The position numbers and the translations under genes were made by a program. Positions 8,146-17,409 of a DNA stretch of 64,000 nt are shown in pieces (positions within the stretch are counted from its first letter, which is position 1; each line of letters starts with the position of its first letter). Location of the stretch: contig CAVZJU010000002.1 in the NCBI GenBank assembly GCA_963775695.1, positions 62,001 to 126,000 of the forward strand, read 5' to 3'. This stretch comes from DATBLE01 sp963775695. GTDB taxonomy: Bacteria; Actinomycetota; Thermoleophilia; Gaiellales; Gaiellaceae. Below the pieces are notes generated by a model. That model worked only from the letters and a program-made list of their open reading frames with translations. It did not search any database and was not told the DNA's origin.

Positions 8146-8594
8146 TCAGGCCGGCCGGGGCGCAGGACCTGCCGTTCCTCAGGGACATGCTCCGCCACGC
8201 CTACTACGCGCGCTGGGGCACCGAGGCGGACGTGCCTCTCGAGCGGTACGTGTCCGGCTGGGGCCGCCGCGGCGACGACGCGCTGGTCGCGATCGACGAG
8301 TTCCAGCCGGTTGGCGCCGCCTGGTACCGCCTCTTCGAGGCCGCCGAGCCGGGGTACGGCTTCGTCGACGAGGAGACGCCCGAGCTGACGATCGCGATCG
8401 TGCCCAGCCGTCGCGGCAAGGGCCTCGGCGAGGAGCTCCTCACCTCGCTCCTCGATCGGGCCCGAACGGCGGGTTACGCCCGGATCAGTCTCAGCGTGGA
8501 GCCGGACAACCCCGCAATCCGCCTGTACGAGCAGCACGGCTTCGCCAAAGTAGGAGAGCGCGCGGGTGCCACGATCATGCGCGCCGAGCTGTGA
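8142..8594 (+). CDS. GNAT-family N-acetyltransferase
   Basis: 150 aa, a single GNAT domain. Motif A, which binds the acetyl-CoA pyrophosphate, is IAIVPSRRGKGLGEELLTSL, and motif B is LSVEPDNPAIRLYEQHGFAKVG, both strong matches to the family. The acceptor substrate is unknown. The gene overlaps the VOC gene by four bases (ATGA), indicating co-translation with it and with the 2-oxoacid dehydrogenase operon upstream. Confidence 0.82.
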   Translation: MIRPAGAQDLPFLRDMLRHAYYARWGTEADVPLERYVSGWGRRGDDALVAIDEFQPVGAAWYRLFEAAEPGYGFVDEETPELTIAIVPSRRGKGLGEELLTSLLDRARTAGYARISLSVEPDNPAIRLYEQHGFAKVGERAGATIMRAEL

Positions 8595-8653
8595 CGTAGC
8601 CTTCTCGGGCCGGCCGGCTCCGGAGTACGCTTAGCGCCCCGAGGGAGGGCGTC

Positions 8654-11600
8654 ATGCACTGCTCCGCGTGCGGAACCGACAACGAAGCCGGACGGAAGTT
8701 CTGCGGCGAGTGTGGCAGCGTGCTCACGGCCGTGTGTGGTTCGTGCGGCACCGCGAACACGCCCGGGGTCAAGTTCTGCGGCGAGTGCGGCGCGCGCCTG
8801 GGCGAGGCTTTTGCCGACCCCGCCGTCGACCACCGCCAGCCGCCTGCGGCGGAGCGCCGCCTGGTCTCGGTGCTCTTCGCCGACCTGGTCGGCTTCACGA
8901 CTGCGTCCGAAGATCGCGATGCCGAGGACACCCGTGAGCTCCTCTCCCGCTACTTCGAGACTTGCCAGCGGCTCGTCTCGCTCTACGGCGGAACGGTGGA
9001 GAAGTTCATCGGCGACGCGGTCATGGCGGTCTGGGGAACACCGGTCGCGAACGAGGACGACGCCGAGCGGGCCGTGCGGACCGCCCTCGACCTCGTCGCG
9101 GCGGTCCCGGAACACGCACCCGGCCTGACGGCGCGCGCGGGCGTGCTGACCGGCGAGGCGGCGGTGACCCTGGGCGCGGAGGGCCACGGCATGGTTGCCG
9201 GCGACCTGGTCAATACCGCCTCCCGGATCCAGTCGGCGGCCGAGCCGGGGACCGTCCTGGTCGGCGAGGCGACAAGACGGGCGACCGAGGCCGCGATCGC
9301 CTACGAGCCCGCCGGCGAGCACGAGCTGAAAGGCAAGGCCGAGCCGGTCGCGGTCTACCGGGCGCTCCGGGTCACGGCGAACCGCGGCGGCGCTCAGAAG
9401 TCGGTCGGGCTCGAGCCGCCGTTCGTCGGGCGCGACCGCGAGATGCGCCTGGTCAAGGAGCTGTTCCACGCTTCCGCCGAGGAGGGCAAGGCGCAGCTGG
9501 TCTCGGTCGTCGGCATCGCCGGCATCGGGAAGTCGCGGCTCGCCTGGGAGTTCGAGAAGTACGTCGACGGGCTTGCTGACAACTTCTGGTGGCACCGCGG
9601 GCGCTGCCTTGCCTACGGTGACGGTGTCGCCTACTGGGCGCTGGCCGAGATGGTGCGGATGCGTGCCGGGATCGTCGAGGAGGAGGACCCGGAGTCTGCG
9701 GTCGCCAAGCTACGGGCCTCGATCCAGGAGCACGTGCCCGACCCGGAGGAGCAGGAGTGGCTCGAGCCCCGGCTCGCGCACCTGCTCGGGCTGGCCGAGC
9801 GGACCGCGCCCGATCGGGAGGATCTCTTCTCAGCCTGGCGCCTCTTCTTCGAGCGCCTCGCCGAGCAAGGCCCGGCGGTGCTCCTCTTCGAGGATCTCCA
9901 GTGGGCCGACGCCGGCCTGCTCGACTTCGTCGAGTACCTGCTCGAGTGGTCGCGGAACCATCCGCTCTACGTGCTCGCGCTTGCGCGGCCCGAGCTCGTC
10001 GAGCGCCGGTCCGGCTTCGGCGCCGGCGGCCGCAATGCCACCACCCTGTCGCTGGAGCCGCTGTCGGAGCGGGCGATGGAGCAACTGCTCGACGGGTTCG
10101 TCCCGGGTCTGCCCGGCGAGCTGCGCGCTCAGATCCTCGACCGGGCCGAGGGTGTCCCGCTCTACGCGGTCGAGACGGTACGGATGCTGCTGGACCGCGG
10201 CCTCTTGGCCCGCGAGGGCGACGTGTACCGACCGACGGGCGAGGTCGGCTCCCTGGACGTGCCGGAGACGCTGCACGCGCTGGTCGCCGCCCGCCTCGAC
10301 GGTCTGAGCCCGGAGGAGCGGCGCCTGCTCCAGGACGCCTCGGTGCTGGGGAAGTCGTTCACGAAGGCCGGGCTGGCCGCGCTCTCGGGACGTGACGCGG
10401 CGGAGCTCGAGCCGCTGGTCACCTCGCTCGTCCGCAAGGAAGTGCTCTCCGTGCAGGCGGACCCCCGCTCGCCCGAGCGCGGCCAATACAGCTTCCTGCA
10501 GGACCTGCTCAAGCGAGTGGCGTACGAGACCCTTGCGAGGGCCGAGCGGAAGGTGCGCCATCTGGCCGCGGCCGCCCATCTCTCGCAGGCGTTTGGCGCC
10601 GGAGAGCAGGAGATCGTCGAGGTGATCGCAGCGCATTATCTCGACGCCTACCAGGCCGCGCCCGACGCCGAAGACGCGCAGGAGATCAAGGCCAGCGCCC
10701 AGGAGATGCTCGCCCGTGCCGGCGAGCGAGCCGCCTCGCTCGCCGCGAACGACGAGGCGCAGCACTACTTCGAGCGGGCGGCCGAGCTCAGCGACGACCC
10801 TCTGGTCGAGGCGGAGCTCCACGAGCGGGCGGGCGCGACCGCGTGGTCTGCAGGACGACTGGAGCAGGCCCAGCATCACCTCGAGCGTGCTCTCGATCTG
10901 TACGAGAGTGAAGGACGGACTCACCCGGCGGCGCGAGTCTCGGCCCGGCTCGGCGAGGTCCAGTGGCGGACCAGCCAGCTCGACCAGGCGCTCGAGCGCA
11001 TGGAGAAGGCCTTCCAGGTGCTGGCCGCGGACGAGCCCGACGCCGACCTCGCCACGATGGCGGCTGAGCTCGGTCGCCTGCACTTCTTCAAGGGCGAGAT
11101 CGACCTGGCCGCCGAGCGCACCGACACGGCCGTCGACGTCGCAGAGTCTCTGTGGCTCCCGGAGACCCTCTCGCAGGCGCTGAACACCCAGGGCCTGATC
11201 GCCAGCTTCAACGGCCGGAGCGAGCAGGCGTTGGCGCTCTTCAAGCACGCGCTCGAGCTGGCGCTCGAGCACGATCTCGGCACTGCGGCGCTGCGCGCCT
11301 ACAACAACACAGCCGACGAGCTGGAGCGCCGCGACCGCTACGACGACGCGATCGAGCTGTCCCGGCGGGGCCTCGCGTTGGCCCGAAAGACCGGCGACCG
11401 GACGATGGAGTGGTACCTGCTCGGTGAGCTCAGCATCTGTTACCTGCGAACGGGCCAGTGGAGCGAGGCGCTCGAGGTCGCCGGGGAGGCCCCGGAGAAC
11501 GGATACGCGGAGTTCGGGCTCGGTGTCGGGACCTCGCAGGTCGAGATCGCGGTGGCCCGCGGCGATGCCGCCGAGGGGGAGCGCGTACTGTCCCTCCTGG

Positions 11601-12172
11601 CGCACTACCGGGAGTCGGCCGACGTCCAGGACCGGGCGGCGTACTACGTGCTCGAGGCCATGCTGCGCCGCTCCGTCGGCGACAACGAGGGGGCACTGGC
11701 GGCCTGCGAAGAGGCGCTCGCGTCGCTCGAGATGCTCGGCTTCGGGATTTCGGGCGACGCCAAGCTTTCGCTGGGTGAGGGGCTCGAGTCGGCGCTCGCG
11801 CTCGGGAGGCTCGACAAGGTCGAGGAGTTGCTCGGCCGCATCGACGGGATCCCGCCCGGCAAGCGACCTGCGCTCCTGCGGGCCCAGAGCGCCCGCTTCC
11901 GGGCCCGCCTCTGCGCGGCGCGTGGCGACGACGCCTCGGTCGAGCAGGGCTTCAAGACCGCCGGCGGCATCTTCCGCGAGCACAGCCTGGTCTTCTTCGT
12001 CGCGGTTACCGAGCTGGAGCACGCGGAGTGGCTGCTCGCCCAGGGTCGAAGCGACGGGGCCGAGCCGTTGCTGGCGGAGGCGCGGGAGATCTTCGAGAGG
12101 CTCGAGGCGACGTCGTGGCTTGCCCGCTGCGACGGTCTTGCACCCGCCCGGGCCGAGAGCGTCAGCGTCTAG
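8654..12172 (+). CDS. Double zinc ribbon - class III nucleotidyl cyclase - AAA ATPase - TPR regulator
   Basis: 1172 aa, cytoplasmic. Residues 3-45 form two zinc ribbons with cysteines at 3, 6, 17, 20, 28, 31, 42 and 45. A class III adenylate/guanylate cyclase domain follows (about 68-235): VSVLFADLVGFTT supplies the first metal-binding Asp and GDAVMAVWG the second. Next is an ATPase module with Walker A GIAGIGKSR near residue 290 and Walker B-like VLLFEDLQWAD, then about 600 residues of TPR-like helical repeats. This cyclase-plus-STAND-like arrangement is common in actinobacteria, with unknown signals. SD GAGGGAGGG lies 5 bases before the ATG. The gene sits between the dehydrogenase operon and lpdA. 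Confidence 0.85.
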   Translation: MHCSACGTDNEAGRKFCGECGSVLTAVCGSCGTANTPGVKFCGECGARLGEAFADPAVDHRQPPAAERRLVSVLFADLVGFTTASEDRDAEDTRELLSRYFETCQRLVSLYGGTVEKFIGDAVMAVWGTPVANEDDAERAVRTALDLVAAVPEHAPGLTARAGVLTGEAAVTLGAEGHGMVAGDLVNTASRIQSAAEPGTVLVGEATRRATEAAIAYEPAGEHELKGKAEPVAVYRALRVTANRGGAQKSVGLEPPFVGRDREMRLVKELFHASAEEGKAQLVSVVGIAGIGKSRLAWEFEKYVDGLADNFWWHRGRCLAYGDGVAYWALAEMVRMRAGIVEEEDPESAVAKLRASIQEHVPDPEEQEWLEPRLAHLLGLAERTAPDREDLFSAWRLFFERLAEQGPAVLLFEDLQWADAGLLDFVEYLLEWSRNHPLYVLALARPELVERRSGFGAGGRNATTLSLEPLSERAMEQLLDGFVPGLPGELRAQILDRAEGVPLYAVETVRMLLDRGLLAREGDVYRPTGEVGSLDVPETLHALVAARLDGLSPEERRLLQDASVLGKSFTKAGLAALSGRDAAELEPLVTSLVRKEVLSVQADPRSPERGQYSFLQDLLKRVAYETLARAERKVRHLAAAAHLSQAFGAGEQEIVEVIAAHYLDAYQAAPDAEDAQEIKASAQEMLARAGERAASLAANDEAQHYFERAAELSDDPLVEAELHERAGATAWSAGRLEQAQHHLERALDLYESEGRTHPAARVSARLGEVQWRTSQLDQALERMEKAFQVLAADEPDADLATMAAELGRLHFFKGEIDLAAERTDTAVDVAESLWLPETLSQALNTQGLIASFNGRSEQALALFKHALELALEHDLGTAALRAYNNTADELERRDRYDDAIELSRRGLALARKTGDRTMEWYLLGELSICYLRTGQWSEALEVAGEAPENGYAEFGLGVGTSQVEIAVARGDAAEGERVLSLLAHYRESADVQDRAAYYVLEAMLRRSVGDNEGALAACEEALASLEMLGFGISGDAKLSLGEGLESALALGRLDKVEELLGRIDGIPPGKRPALLRAQSARFRARLCAARGDDASVEQGFKTAGGIFREHSLVFFVAVTELEHAEWLLAQGRSDGAEPLLAEAREIFERLEATSWLARCDGLAPARAESVSV

Positions 12173-12175
12173 GAT
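12170..12175 (+). promoter_or_regulatory. -10-like TAGGAT overlapping the upstream stop codon (lpdA)
   Basis: The TAG stop of the cyclase gene is also the first half of TAGGAT, which ends 7 bases before the lpdA ATG. A weak SD (GAGG) also lies in the gap, so this could be either a leaderless promoter or ordinary reinitiation. Confidence 0.3.
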
Positions 12176-12182
12176 CGAGGAC

Positions 12183-13589
12183 ATGGAATGCGACGTCGCC
12201 GTCCTCGGAGGCGGCCCGGGCGGCTACACCGCCGCAATCCGCGCCGCGCAGCTCGGCGCCAGGGCCGTCTGCGTCGAGCAGGAGCCCGAGCTGGGCGGGA
12301 CGTGCCTGCGCGTCGGCTGCATCCCGACGAAGGCGTGGGTGCAGACCGCGTTCGCGCTGAAGGAGGCCGAGGAGAGCTTCGCCAAGTTCGGAGTCGACGT
12401 CGGCCGGGCGACGCTCGACCTGCCGAAGGCGAACGAGTGGAAGGCCGGGGTGGTCAAGCAGATGACCAGCGGCGTGGCGTCCCTGTTCAAGGCGAACGGG
12501 GTGGAGTGGGTGAAGGGCACCGGCCGCTTCGCCGGCGCGAACAGGATCGCGGTCGAGGGCGGCGAGGACGTCACCTTCAAGAGCGCGATCGTCGCCACCG
12601 GCTCGTACCCGATGCGACCGCCGATCGAGGGGCTCGACTCACGGTTGTGCGTCGACTCGACGGGGCTGCTCGCACAGGAGCGCGTGCCGAAGCGCCTGGT
12701 CGTGCTCGGCGGCGGGATCATCGGCTGCGAGTTCGCCTCGATCCTCCGGCGCTTCGGCTCCGAGGTGACGATCGTCGAGATGCTGCCGAGCCTGATCCCG
12801 ATGGAGGACGCGGATGCCGCGAAGGAGCTGGCCAAGCAGTTCGGCAAGCGCGGAATCGCACTCGAGCTCGAGCAGCAGTGCACGAAGGTCAAGGAGCGCG
12901 ACGGGGCCCTGTCCGTGCATTACGGCGACGGCAAGAAGGTCGAGGCCGACCTGATGCTCGTCGCGGTCGGGCGCGCGCCACTGGTCGAGGGGCTCGGCCT
13001 CGAGGAGCTGGGCGTGCAGGTCGACCGCAAGGCGGGCATCGGCACCGACGAGCACCGGCGGACAGCCGTTCCGCACATCTACGCGGTCGGCGACTGCGCC
13101 GGCTACTGGCAGCTCGCCCACACCGCGTTCCGCGAGGGCGAGGTGGCAGCCGAGAACGCGCTCGGTCACGAAGCGGTTGTCGACCCGCGCGGGGTGCCGC
13201 GTCCGATCTACACCGACCCGGAGGTGGCCGCCGTCGGTCTGACCGAGGCGCAGGCGCGCGAGCAGTACGGGGACGAGGTCGCAGTCGGGACGTTCCCGTG
13301 GGTCGCGAACGCGCGCGCGGTCATGCAGGACGCCACCGTCGGTTGGGTGAAGTCGATCCACGAGACCCGCTACGGCGAGCTGCTCGGCCTCGTCATGGTC
13401 GGACCGCACGTGACCGACCTGATCGAGGCTGGGGTCGTCGCCCTCGACGCCGAGGCGACCGTCGAGACCGTCGCCGACGGAATCGCGCCACATCCGACGC
13501 TGTCCGAGGCGATCAAGGAAGCCGGGCTGGTCGCGCTCGGCCGCCCGATCCACCTGCCGCCGAAACGCAAGGTTCCGGCGAACGCCTGA
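12183..13589 (+). CDS. lpdA: Dihydrolipoamide dehydrogenase (E3)
   Basis: 468 aa flavoprotein that reoxidises dihydrolipoamide with NAD+. FAD-binding GGGPGGYTAAIRAAQLG at the N-terminus, redox-active disulfide Cys41/Cys46 in GGTCLRVGCIPTK, NAD-binding LGGGIIGCEFASILRRFG in the middle, YAVGDCAG for the second FAD contact, and the interface His-Glu pair in PHPTLSEAIKEA near the C-terminus. ATG 12183 gives the canonical N-terminus. It is the only E3 in the window and should serve the E1/E2 genes at 4609-7797 and possibly other lipoate enzymes. Confidence 0.93.
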   Translation: MECDVAVLGGGPGGYTAAIRAAQLGARAVCVEQEPELGGTCLRVGCIPTKAWVQTAFALKEAEESFAKFGVDVGRATLDLPKANEWKAGVVKQMTSGVASLFKANGVEWVKGTGRFAGANRIAVEGGEDVTFKSAIVATGSYPMRPPIEGLDSRLCVDSTGLLAQERVPKRLVVLGGGIIGCEFASILRRFGSEVTIVEMLPSLIPMEDADAAKELAKQFGKRGIALELEQQCTKVKERDGALSVHYGDGKKVEADLMLVAVGRAPLVEGLGLEELGVQVDRKAGIGTDEHRRTAVPHIYAVGDCAGYWQLAHTAFREGEVAAENALGHEAVVDPRGVPRPIYTDPEVAAVGLTEAQAREQYGDEVAVGTFPWVANARAVMQDATVGWVKSIHETRYGELLGLVMVGPHVTDLIEAGVVALDAEATVETVADGIAPHPTLSEAIKEAGLVALGRPIHLPPKRKVPANA

Positions 13590-13606
13590 GAGGGAAAGGG
13601 AGTGCG

Positions 13607-13882
13607 ATGAGCATCGTCAACCGGCGCAACGCGATGATCGGCTGGGCCACCTGGACGCTGGTAAAGCGAACGGCGGCGCTGAAAGCGAAGCGGGCCGCGC
13701 CTGCGCCTTCCGATGACAGCAGCTCGAAGGGCAAGAAGGCCGTGAAGGCGGGCGCCGCGGTCGCCGCAGCAGCCGGCCTGGTCCTCTTCTGGCGCGCCAA
13801 GAAGCGCGACAGCACCGACCACGACAGCCTCGCCTCCGAGGGGTTGGACGCCGGCGAGGCCGGCCCTCCCACCGACTACTAG
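13607..13882 (+). CDS. Small single-pass membrane protein, unknown
   Basis: 91 aa. A basic N-terminal half (MSIVNRRNAMIGWATWTLVKRTAALKAKR, split here only by description) precedes a Ser/Lys linker, one membrane helix (AAVAAAAGLVLFWRAKK) and an acidic tail rich in Asp and Glu. A strong purine tract GAGGGAAAGGGAG precedes the ATG. It lies 17 bases after lpdA and is probably co-transcribed. I do not recognise the family; similar short proteins near lpdA occur in actinobacteria, but that is general recollection, not a search result. Confidence 0.55.
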   Translation: MSIVNRRNAMIGWATWTLVKRTAALKAKRAAPAPSDDSSSKGKKAVKAGAAVAAAAGLVLFWRAKKRDSTDHDSLASEGLDAGEAGPPTDY

Positions 13883-13945
13883 GAGCGCCGACAGGGACGG
13901 GCCGTGCCGGTCGGAGCCGGCGCAGGTGCGGTCCTGACCCGGTAG

Positions 13946-13951
13946 TACGAT
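13946..13951 (+). promoter_or_regulatory. -10-like TACGAT of a probable leaderless promoter (dnaE)
   Basis: TACGAT ends 9 bases before the GTG start of dnaE, with no SD between them. Confidence 0.35.
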
Positions 13952-13960
13952 GGCCGTCCG

Positions 13961-16900
13961 GTGTCCGAGGCGCCCTTCGTCCATCTGCACGTCCACTCCG
14001 AGTACTCGATCCTGGACGGCGCCTGCCGGATCCCGGCGCTGGCCGCGCGCGCGGCCGAGCTGGAGATGCCGGCGGTCACGCTCACCGACCACGGCTCGCT
14101 CGCCGGCGCGGTCGAGCTGCACCGCGAGGCGAAGAATCAGGGGATCAAACCGGTCGTCGGCTGCGAGCTCTACGTCGCCGACGACCGCACGCGCCAGGAG
14201 AAGGGCTATGCGCACCTGACCGTCCTGGCCGAGTCGAACGAGGGGTACGCGAACCTGATCAAGCTCTCCTCGCTCGGCTACCTGGAGGGCTACTACTACA
14301 AGCCGCGTGTCGACTGGGAGCTGCTCGAGCGCCACGCGCAGGGGCTGGTCGTGCTCTCGGGCTGCCTGTCCGGCCGGGTCTCCAAGGCGCTCGAGGAGTC
14401 GAGGCCGCAGGACGCCGCCGCCGACCTCGACCGGCTGGTCCAGATCTTCGGCCGCGACTCGACGTACGTCGAGATCCAGAACGCCGGCCTCGAGGCGCAG
14501 CAGCGGATCAACCCGCAGCTGGCCAGGCTCGCCGAGACGACCGGCCTGCCCCTCGTCGCCACCGGCGACGTCCACTACCTGATGCACGACGACGCGCGCG
14601 CCCACGAGGCCCTGCTCTGCATCCAGTCCGGCGACTCGCTGAAGAACCCGAATCACTGGCGCTTCGACACTGACCAGTTCTACTTCAAGACGCCGGCCGA
14701 GATGGCGGAGGACTTCGCCGCGTACCCCGATGCGCTGCGGCGGACGCTGGAGGTGGCCGAGCGCTGCAACGTCGAGATCGAGCTGGGACGGATCCTGCTG
14801 CCGCGCTATCCGGTGCCGGACGGGCGGGACGCGTTCGAGTACCTCGCCGAGCTGTGCGAGGCCGGGCTCGCCGAGCGGTACGAGCAGGTCACGCCCGAGC
14901 TGCGCGAGCGGCTCCACTTCGAGCTGAAGACCGTGCGCGAGATGGGCTTCGCGGACTACTTCCTGATCGTCTGGGACTTCATCCGCTTCGCCCGCGAGAA
15001 CGGCGTCAGCGTCGGGCCCGGCCGAGGCTCGGCAGCCGGCTCGCTCGCCGCCTACTGCCTGAAGATCACCGACGTCGACCCGATGCACTACGGGCTGCTG
15101 TTCGAGCGCTTCCTCAACCCGGCCCGAAAAGACCTGCCGGATATGGACATCGACTTCTCGGTCGCGGGCCGGGACCGCGTGATCAACTACGTCACGGAGA
15201 AGTACGGCCGCGACCGGGTCGCTCAGATCATCACGTTCTCGACGATGATGGCGCGCGCTGCCGTGCGGGATGCCGGGCGCGTGCTCGAGGTGCCCTACGG
15301 GACCGTCGACAAGATCGCGAAGATGATCCCGGAAGGGCCGAAGGTCTACCTGGACGAGAGCATGAAGCCAGGCCAGGAGCTACGTACGGCCTACGACAAC
15401 GATCCGGTGGTCAAGGAGATCGTCGACCTGGCGACGCCGCTCGAAGGCCTCGTGCGGGCCGACTCGATCCACGCGGCGGGGGTCGTCATCTCCGACCGGC
15501 CTCTCGTCGACATCGTGCCCGTGCAACAGAAGGGCGAGGGCCAGGAGATCGTCACCCAGTTCGGCATGCACGACGTGGTCGCTCTCGGTTTGCTGAAGAT
15601 CGACTTCCTCGGCCTCCGCAACCTCGACGTGATCGACAAGGCGGTCGAACTCGTCGGCGATCTCGACATCCAGTCGATCCCGCTGGACGACGAGAGAACG
15701 TACGAGATGCTCCGGCGAGGCGACGCGATCGGCGTCTTCCAGTTCGAGTCGTCCGGCATGCGCGAGGCGCTACGCCAGGTGAAGCCGACCCGCTTCGACG
15801 ACCTGGTCGCGCTCGTTGCGCTCTACCGTCCGGGCCCGATGCAGTACATCCCCGCCTACGCCCGGCGCAAGAACGGCCAGGACCCGGTCACGTACAGCGA
15901 CCCGCGGCTCGAACCGATCACCGCCGACTCGCAGGGGATCTGCATCTACCAGGAGCAGTACATGCGGATCGCGAAGGAGATTGCCGGCTTCACCCCGGCC
16001 GAGGCCGAGACGCTCCGCTACGCGATCGGCAAGAAGGTGCACAAACTGATGGCCTCTCTCGAGGGCAAGTTCCGCGAAGGCTGCGCCGCGACGGGGACGT
16101 CGCCGACAGTCGCCGACCAGCTGTGGGCCGACATGCAGCAGTCGAAGGACTACTCGTTCAACAAGGCGCATGCCGCCTGCTACGCGCTGATCGCCTACCG
16201 CACCGCGTGGCTGCGCGCGAACCACAAGCACGAGTACATGGCGGCGCTGATCTCCTCGGTGATGAGCACGAAGGACCGCGTTCCGTTCTACGTCAACGCC
16301 TGCCAGGAGCTGGGGATCGAGGTGCTGCCGCCGGACGTGAACGCGTCCCAGGTCGACTTCGCCGTCGTCGAGGGCAAGATCAGCTTCGGACTGAACGCGG
16401 TCAAGAACGTGGGCGAGGCGGCCTGCGTGGCGATCGTCTCCGCCCGGGAGACCGGCGGCTTGTTCGAGTCGATCTGGGACTTCACCGAGCGGGTCGACCC
16501 GCAGATCGTGAACCGCCGCGCGCTCGAGTCGCTCGTCCGCTGCGGCGCGCTCGACTCGACCGGCGCCTCGCGCAAGGGGATGACAGAGGTGCTCGACCAG
16601 GCGCTCTCGTGGGGCGGCAGCGAGCACGAGGCCCGCAGCTCCGGCCAGGGTTCGATCTTCGATCTCGTCGACAAGGGAACCGAGCGGCCGCGCCACCACG
16701 CGCCCGTCCCGTCGGACGAGTACGAGAAGGGCGAGCTGCTGCGCCTGGAGAAGGAAACGCTGGGCCTGTGGATCTCCGAGCACCCGCTGGCCGAGGTCGC
16801 CGGCGAGCTCAAGCGCAAGTGTGATCGTCCACTCGCAGATCTGGAGCACTGTCGCGACGGCGAGATCGTCACGGTGGGCGGGATCGTCTCCTCGGTCAAG

Positions 16901-17344
16901 CAGCTGACCACGAAGAAGGGCGACCCGATGGTGTTCCTGCGGCTCGACGATCTGTCCGGAAGCGCCGAGGCGGTCGTCTTCAACTCCGTCTACGCCGCCT
17001 CCCGTGAGCTGTGCGAGGCCGACCGCGTGCTCGTCCTCAAGGGCCGGGTCGACCACAAGGAGGGCGAGTCGAAGCTGATCGCGATCGAGGTCGCCGAGTT
17101 CTCGGCCTACGTGCCGCCCGCCGAGGTGCGCCTCAAGGTCGACGCGCGCAAGGCGCCCGCGGGCGTGCTGCGCGAGCTCGGCCATGTCGTGCGGGACTAC
17201 CCCGGCGAGGCCAAGGTCGTGCTCGCGCTGGACACTTCCGAAGGCCCGCGCACGCTCGAGTTCGGCCCCGAGTACCGGGTCGCGCCCGTGCCGGACTTCT
17301 ACGCCGAGGTGAAGGCGCTGCTCGGCGAAGCCGCAGTGTCGTGA
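13961..17344 (+). CDS. dnaE: DNA polymerase III alpha subunit
   Basis: 1127 aa replicative polymerase. The N-terminal PHP domain begins FVHLHVHSEYSILDGACR with its metal-binding His and Asp residues; the palm catalytic acids are in LPDMDIDFS near residues 392-399; GRGSAAGSL is the conserved palm loop. The C-terminal half has the tandem helix-hairpin-helix region and an OB fold near residue 970 (VTVGGIVSSVKQLTTKKGDP). Length and order match actinobacterial DnaE1 more than the error-prone DnaE2, which is shorter and lacks an intact PHP site. Start GTG 13961 follows TACGAT by 9 bases and gives a canonical N-terminus. Confidence 0.95.
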   Translation: MSEAPFVHLHVHSEYSILDGACRIPALAARAAELEMPAVTLTDHGSLAGAVELHREAKNQGIKPVVGCELYVADDRTRQEKGYAHLTVLAESNEGYANLIKLSSLGYLEGYYYKPRVDWELLERHAQGLVVLSGCLSGRVSKALEESRPQDAAADLDRLVQIFGRDSTYVEIQNAGLEAQQRINPQLARLAETTGLPLVATGDVHYLMHDDARAHEALLCIQSGDSLKNPNHWRFDTDQFYFKTPAEMAEDFAAYPDALRRTLEVAERCNVEIELGRILLPRYPVPDGRDAFEYLAELCEAGLAERYEQVTPELRERLHFELKTVREMGFADYFLIVWDFIRFARENGVSVGPGRGSAAGSLAAYCLKITDVDPMHYGLLFERFLNPARKDLPDMDIDFSVAGRDRVINYVTEKYGRDRVAQIITFSTMMARAAVRDAGRVLEVPYGTVDKIAKMIPEGPKVYLDESMKPGQELRTAYDNDPVVKEIVDLATPLEGLVRADSIHAAGVVISDRPLVDIVPVQQKGEGQEIVTQFGMHDVVALGLLKIDFLGLRNLDVIDKAVELVGDLDIQSIPLDDERTYEMLRRGDAIGVFQFESSGMREALRQVKPTRFDDLVALVALYRPGPMQYIPAYARRKNGQDPVTYSDPRLEPITADSQGICIYQEQYMRIAKEIAGFTPAEAETLRYAIGKKVHKLMASLEGKFREGCAATGTSPTVADQLWADMQQSKDYSFNKAHAACYALIAYRTAWLRANHKHEYMAALISSVMSTKDRVPFYVNACQELGIEVLPPDVNASQVDFAVVEGKISFGLNAVKNVGEAACVAIVSARETGGLFESIWDFTERVDPQIVNRRALESLVRCGALDSTGASRKGMTEVLDQALSWGGSEHEARSSGQGSIFDLVDKGTERPRHHAPVPSDEYEKGELLRLEKETLGLWISEHPLAEVAGELKRKCDRPLADLEHCRDGEIVTVGGIVSSVKQLTTKKGDPMVFLRLDDLSGSAEAVVFNSVYAASRELCEADRVLVLKGRVDHKEGESKLIAIEVAEFSAYVPPAEVRLKVDARKAPAGVLRELGHVVRDYPGEAKVVLALDTSEGPRTLEFGPEYRVAPVPDFYAEVKALLGEAAVS

Positions 17345-17409
17345 CGCCGGCGGCGTAACCCGCAGGCTGTCGCCGGAACATCCCCGGCCCGGCGGGTGTA
17401 GAGCTGGGC

